Assembly (NCBI RefSeq): GCF_009649845.1
Contig: NZ_WJIE01000004.1
Span: forward strand, 186,001 to 250,000
Direction: 5' to 3'
Source of the DNA: Polyangium spumosum
GTDB lineage: Bacteria > Myxococcota_A > Polyangia > Polyangiales > Polyangiaceae
DNA: 64,000 nucleotides
Shown here: one piece after another, positions 61,862 to 64,000 of the stretch
Layout of the letters: each line of letters starts with the position of its first letter
Position numbering within the stretch: the first letter of the stretch is position 1
Notes under the pieces: model-generated
Told to the model about the DNA's origin: nothing
Databases searched by the model: none
What the model saw: only the letters and a program-made list of their open reading frames with translations
Translations under genes and position numbers: made by a program

Positions 61862-63592
61862 TTGCCCGATCCCGCGCCCCCCGCCGATTCGCCGGTGTCG
61901 CCGCCGACCCTCCGGCACGTGCCCGGCAAGAGCACCGAGGCGGCCCAGCACAAAGCCCCGCCGCCCCGGATCGCGGAGGCCGAAGGGTCCACCCGTCCGG
62001 CCGAGGCCCGCTCGCCCGTCCTCGGCGGCCTCGCCGTCGCGCTCCTCGTGATCGCGGCCTACGCCGGCGCGGTGGTGTTCTTCCGGTTCGTCGCGCCGAA
62101 CCGTCCCCCGTACGTCGCCGAGGTCGGATCCGGGATCGCCGTCGGGATCGTGGTGTTCTTCATGCACGCGCTGCTCGGCGGTCCGCTGACCGAGACGATG
62201 CAGACGGGCGAGGAGCGCTTCCGGGCGCTGCTCGGGTTCATCGCGCTGATCGCGCCGTCGTTCGTGCGGTGGATCATCTTCGCTTGCCTCGGCGGCATGC
62301 TCGTCGTCGCCTACCAGGATCTGCTCGAGTGGGACCCTTCGCCGATCGCGCGCCTCCGGGTGCTCGGGGCCGCCGCGATGCCCGCGATCCTCGCGGTGTG
62401 CTCGGCGATGCTCGTGGAGCGCCGCTTCGCGCGTGGCGATTTCCGGCTGAAGGTGGGCTACGCGCCGGGCACGGGGGTGCGGGACCGGATGGAGCTCCGG
62501 GAGAAGGTCGAGCGCATGTGGGCCTACGAGAACGAGCTCATGCGCGAGTCGGTGCAACGCATGGCGCGGCACGCGGCGATCTTCGGGTTCATCGCGTCGG
62601 CGATCCTCATCGCCTGCGCGGTGATCCTGCTCCGGTACGCGCGGAGCGAGAACGAGCTCCGGCACCTCGTGGCGCTCGGCGTGGGCGCGGCGTGCACGGT
62701 GTCGTTCACCTTGAACCTCGGTCAGATCCTGTTCCGATCGGCCAGCAACGACTCGACCGCGCGCATGATGGCGTTCGCGGCGCGCACGCTGCTCATCGTG
62801 AGCGTGGCGACGGTGTTCCTCGGCGTGGCGCTGCTCTCGGGCCCGGAGGAGGCGAGCAGCGCGGAGAAGGGGTACCTGTTCCAGGGCTACAAGGGCGCGC
62901 TCATCGTGGGCGTGGCCGTCGCGCTCCTCGGCGAGCGCGTGTTACGCGCCGTGACGGATCGCGCCGCGTCGATGCTCGGCGTGGGGACGGCGGCGCCGAT
63001 GCGCGGCAGCGATCTCGGGATCATCGACGGGCTGAACGAGGAGGACGTGGCGCGCCTCGCGGAGGAGCGGATCGACTCGGCGCACGCGCTCGCCTTCATG
63101 CCGACGCCGCGGATCTTCTTCAACACGACCTACAGCCTGCAGCGGATCTGCGACTGGCAGGATCAAGCGCTCCTGATCGCGCGCGTCGGCCGGACGAACG
63201 CGCAGCTCCTGCGCGAGCAGTACCTCGTGCGGGGCGCGATCGCGGCGCGGCAGATCGCGCGGGAGATCGTGGGCCCGGCGCGGAGCGCGATCTCGGCCTT
63301 GCGGGGGCCCGCGGAGTCGATCTCGGGTGACGCGATCTCGATCCCCTCCGAGGCGCACGAGGACGAGCAGGCCCGGCTCCGCGCGCTGGCGAAGGCGCTC
63401 GGCTTCACGGGCATCAACCAGGCCGTGCTCGGCCTGCGTTGCCTCGTGGACGACGAGGAGATCGAGCGGCTCGAGGTGTTCAGCCGCTCGGTGCCGGTGT
63501 GGAAAGACGCAGGCGTCGAGCACGTGCGTGACGACGCGTCGCCCCCGGGGAACGAGGGCCGCGCCTCTCGCCTGCCGCCCCGCGGGGACTAG
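61862..63592 (+). CDS. Polytopic membrane protein of unknown function
   Basis: A 576-residue protein. A disordered Pro/Ala-rich N-terminus (about 1-50) is followed by hydrophobic helices at about 52-75, 83-105, 118-150, 170-185, 235-262, 268-290, 300-325 and 340-360, then a soluble region of about 220 residues with MRGSDLGIIDGLNEEDVARL and LAKALGFTGINQAVLGLRCL. The start is TTG at 61862, supported by GGAGG seven bases upstream and by lack of a nearby ATG. The stop TAG is shared in position with the end of the convergent der gene (overlap at 63589-63592). I do not recognise the family; it may be myxobacteria-specific. Confidence 0.8.
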   Translation: MPDPAPPADSPVSPPTLRHVPGKSTEAAQHKAPPPRIAEAEGSTRPAEARSPVLGGLAVALLVIAAYAGAVVFFRFVAPNRPPYVAEVGSGIAVGIVVFFMHALLGGPLTETMQTGEERFRALLGFIALIAPSFVRWIIFACLGGMLVVAYQDLLEWDPSPIARLRVLGAAAMPAILAVCSAMLVERRFARGDFRLKVGYAPGTGVRDRMELREKVERMWAYENELMRESVQRMARHAAIFGFIASAILIACAVILLRYARSENELRHLVALGVGAACTVSFTLNLGQILFRSASNDSTARMMAFAARTLLIVSVATVFLGVALLSGPEEASSAEKGYLFQGYKGALIVGVAVALLGERVLRAVTDRAASMLGVGTAAPMRGSDLGIIDGLNEEDVARLAEERIDSAHALAFMPTPRIFFNTTYSLQRICDWQDQALLIARVGRTNAQLLREQYLVRGAIAARQIAREIVGPARSAISALRGPAESISGDAISIPSEAHEDEQARLRALAKALGFTGINQAVLGLRCLVDDEEIERLEVFSRSVPVWKDAGVEHVRDDASPPGNEGRASRLPPRGD

Positions 63593-64000
63593 TCGCCGCG
63601 GCGGCGCCTCGGCTTGTACTTCACGCGGACCGGCACGCCCTCGAAGCCGAAGTGCTTGCGGAGCTGGTTCTGGACGTAGCGCTGGTAGCTGAAGTGGAGC
63701 TGCTCGGGGGCGCTCGCCATGACCACGAAGAGCGGTGGTGAGGTCTCGGCCTGCGTGATGTAGTAGAGCCGCGGCGCGCGTCCGCCGGAGGTGGGCGGCG
63801 GGCGGTGCTCGAGGACCTGCTCGAAGAAGCGGTTGAGCTCGCCCGTGCCGACGCGCGTGCGGAAGGCCGTGGCGACGCGCGTGATCGTGGAGAGCAGGTT
63901 GCCCACGCCGCGGCCGGTCTTCGCGCTGAGGGGCACGATGGGCGCCCACGGCACGAACGAGAGTTTGTCCCGCGCGTTCTCCTCGGCCTTCGCGAAGGCC
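63589..64000 (-). CDS. der: Ribosome-assembly GTPase Der (EngA), C-terminal part (cut by window edge)
   Basis: The last 136 residues of Der are visible. Starting from the edge, AEENARDKLSFVPWAPIVPL leads into SAKTGRGV, the G5 (SAK) motif of the second GTPase domain. The KH-like C-terminal domain follows: TAFRTRVGTGELNRFF, PRLYYITQAETSPP, FVVMASAPEQLHFSYQRY and RKHFGFEGVPVRV. The protein ends in the basic tail KPRRRRGD. Der is an essential GTPase in 50S ribosome maturation. Its stop overlaps the end of the convergent membrane-protein gene by a few bases. Confidence 0.95.
   Translation of the reverse strand, partial: AFAKAEENARDKLSFVPWAPIVPLSAKTGRGVGNLLSTITRVATAFRTRVGTGELNRFFEQVLEHRPPPTSGGRAPRLYYITQAETSPPLFVVMASAPEQLHFSYQRYVQNQLRKHFGFEGVPVRVKYKPRRRRGD

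Overview
The window looks like chromosome from a myxobacterium (Myxococcota, most likely Polyangiales, i.e. Polyangium/Sorangium-like). This is inferred from: very high GC with third-position G/C in almost every gene; three large Hanks-type Ser/Thr kinases with TPR, Ala/Pro-rich or polytopic tails; many lipoproteins, one with a long Gly/Ser low-complexity tail; a MYXO-CTERM-like sorting tail on a DUF2330 protein; and HPATVVQ-type repeats in a putative effector. No rRNA, tRNA, IS element, prophage or CRISPR array was seen. About 50 protein genes fill the window, often separated by 0-20 bases or overlapping.

Layout. 0-5 kb: end of a tyrosine/homogentisate catabolic operon (FAH-family hydrolase, then maleylacetoacetate isomerase running off the left edge), a class C beta-lactamase-like lipoprotein and a DUF3160 lipoprotein. 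5-10.6 kb: a small helical protein, a 65-bp tandem array, a neprosin-like glutamic peptidase candidate with a Cys-rich lipoprotein partner, and a cytochrome P450 divergent from an NADP-dependent oxidoreductase. 10.6-15.4 kb: a four-gene overlapping tripartite efflux operon (MacA-like adaptor, ABC ATPase, MacB-like permease, TolC-like channel). 16.5-21.4 kb: a PHP-domain lipoprotein, then EutA and a natural EutB-EutC fusion for adenosylcobalamin-dependent ethanolamine deamination. 21.4-28 kb: WGR/beta-propeller protein, ABC1/UbiB kinase, HugZ-type protein, a 43-bp array, a putative nucleotidyltransferase effector and a membrane-anchored protein.

28-42 kb is a signalling block: a kinase-TPR protein; a methyltransferase and two tandem secreted paralogs flanking a second 43-bp array; a kinase with a polytopic tail divergent from an RsbR/STAS-type protein and a transglutaminase-TPR lipoprotein; then a Gly/Ser lipoprotein, a kinase and a PEGA/TPR protein in one coupled operon. 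41.7-44.4 kb holds three ferritin-like proteins around one divergent control region. 44.4-50.6 kb: radical SAM protein, small acidic protein, GNAT, proline-dehydrogenase-like protein, SDR and metallo-beta-lactamase-fold hydrolase. 50.8-57.3 kb: DUF2330 surface protein, MpaB/DUF2236 oxygenase, OPT transporter, lipoprotein, a 42-bp array and a helical protein. 57.4-64 kb: a 990-residue esterase lipoprotein, three uncharacterised proteins with membrane segments, and the C-terminus of the ribosome-assembly GTPase Der.

The most striking non-genic signal: all four intergenic gaps longer than 300 bases (5.7-6.2, 25.4-25.75, 32.1-32.8, 56.3-56.6 kb) contain a tandem array with a 42-, 43- or 65-bp period, and each lies upstream of at least one gene. 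The two 43-bp arrays share a short core in opposite orientation. The most unusual genes are the EutBC fusion, the repeat-led nucleotidyltransferase-like protein, the ferritin-like trio and the tandem secreted paralogs.
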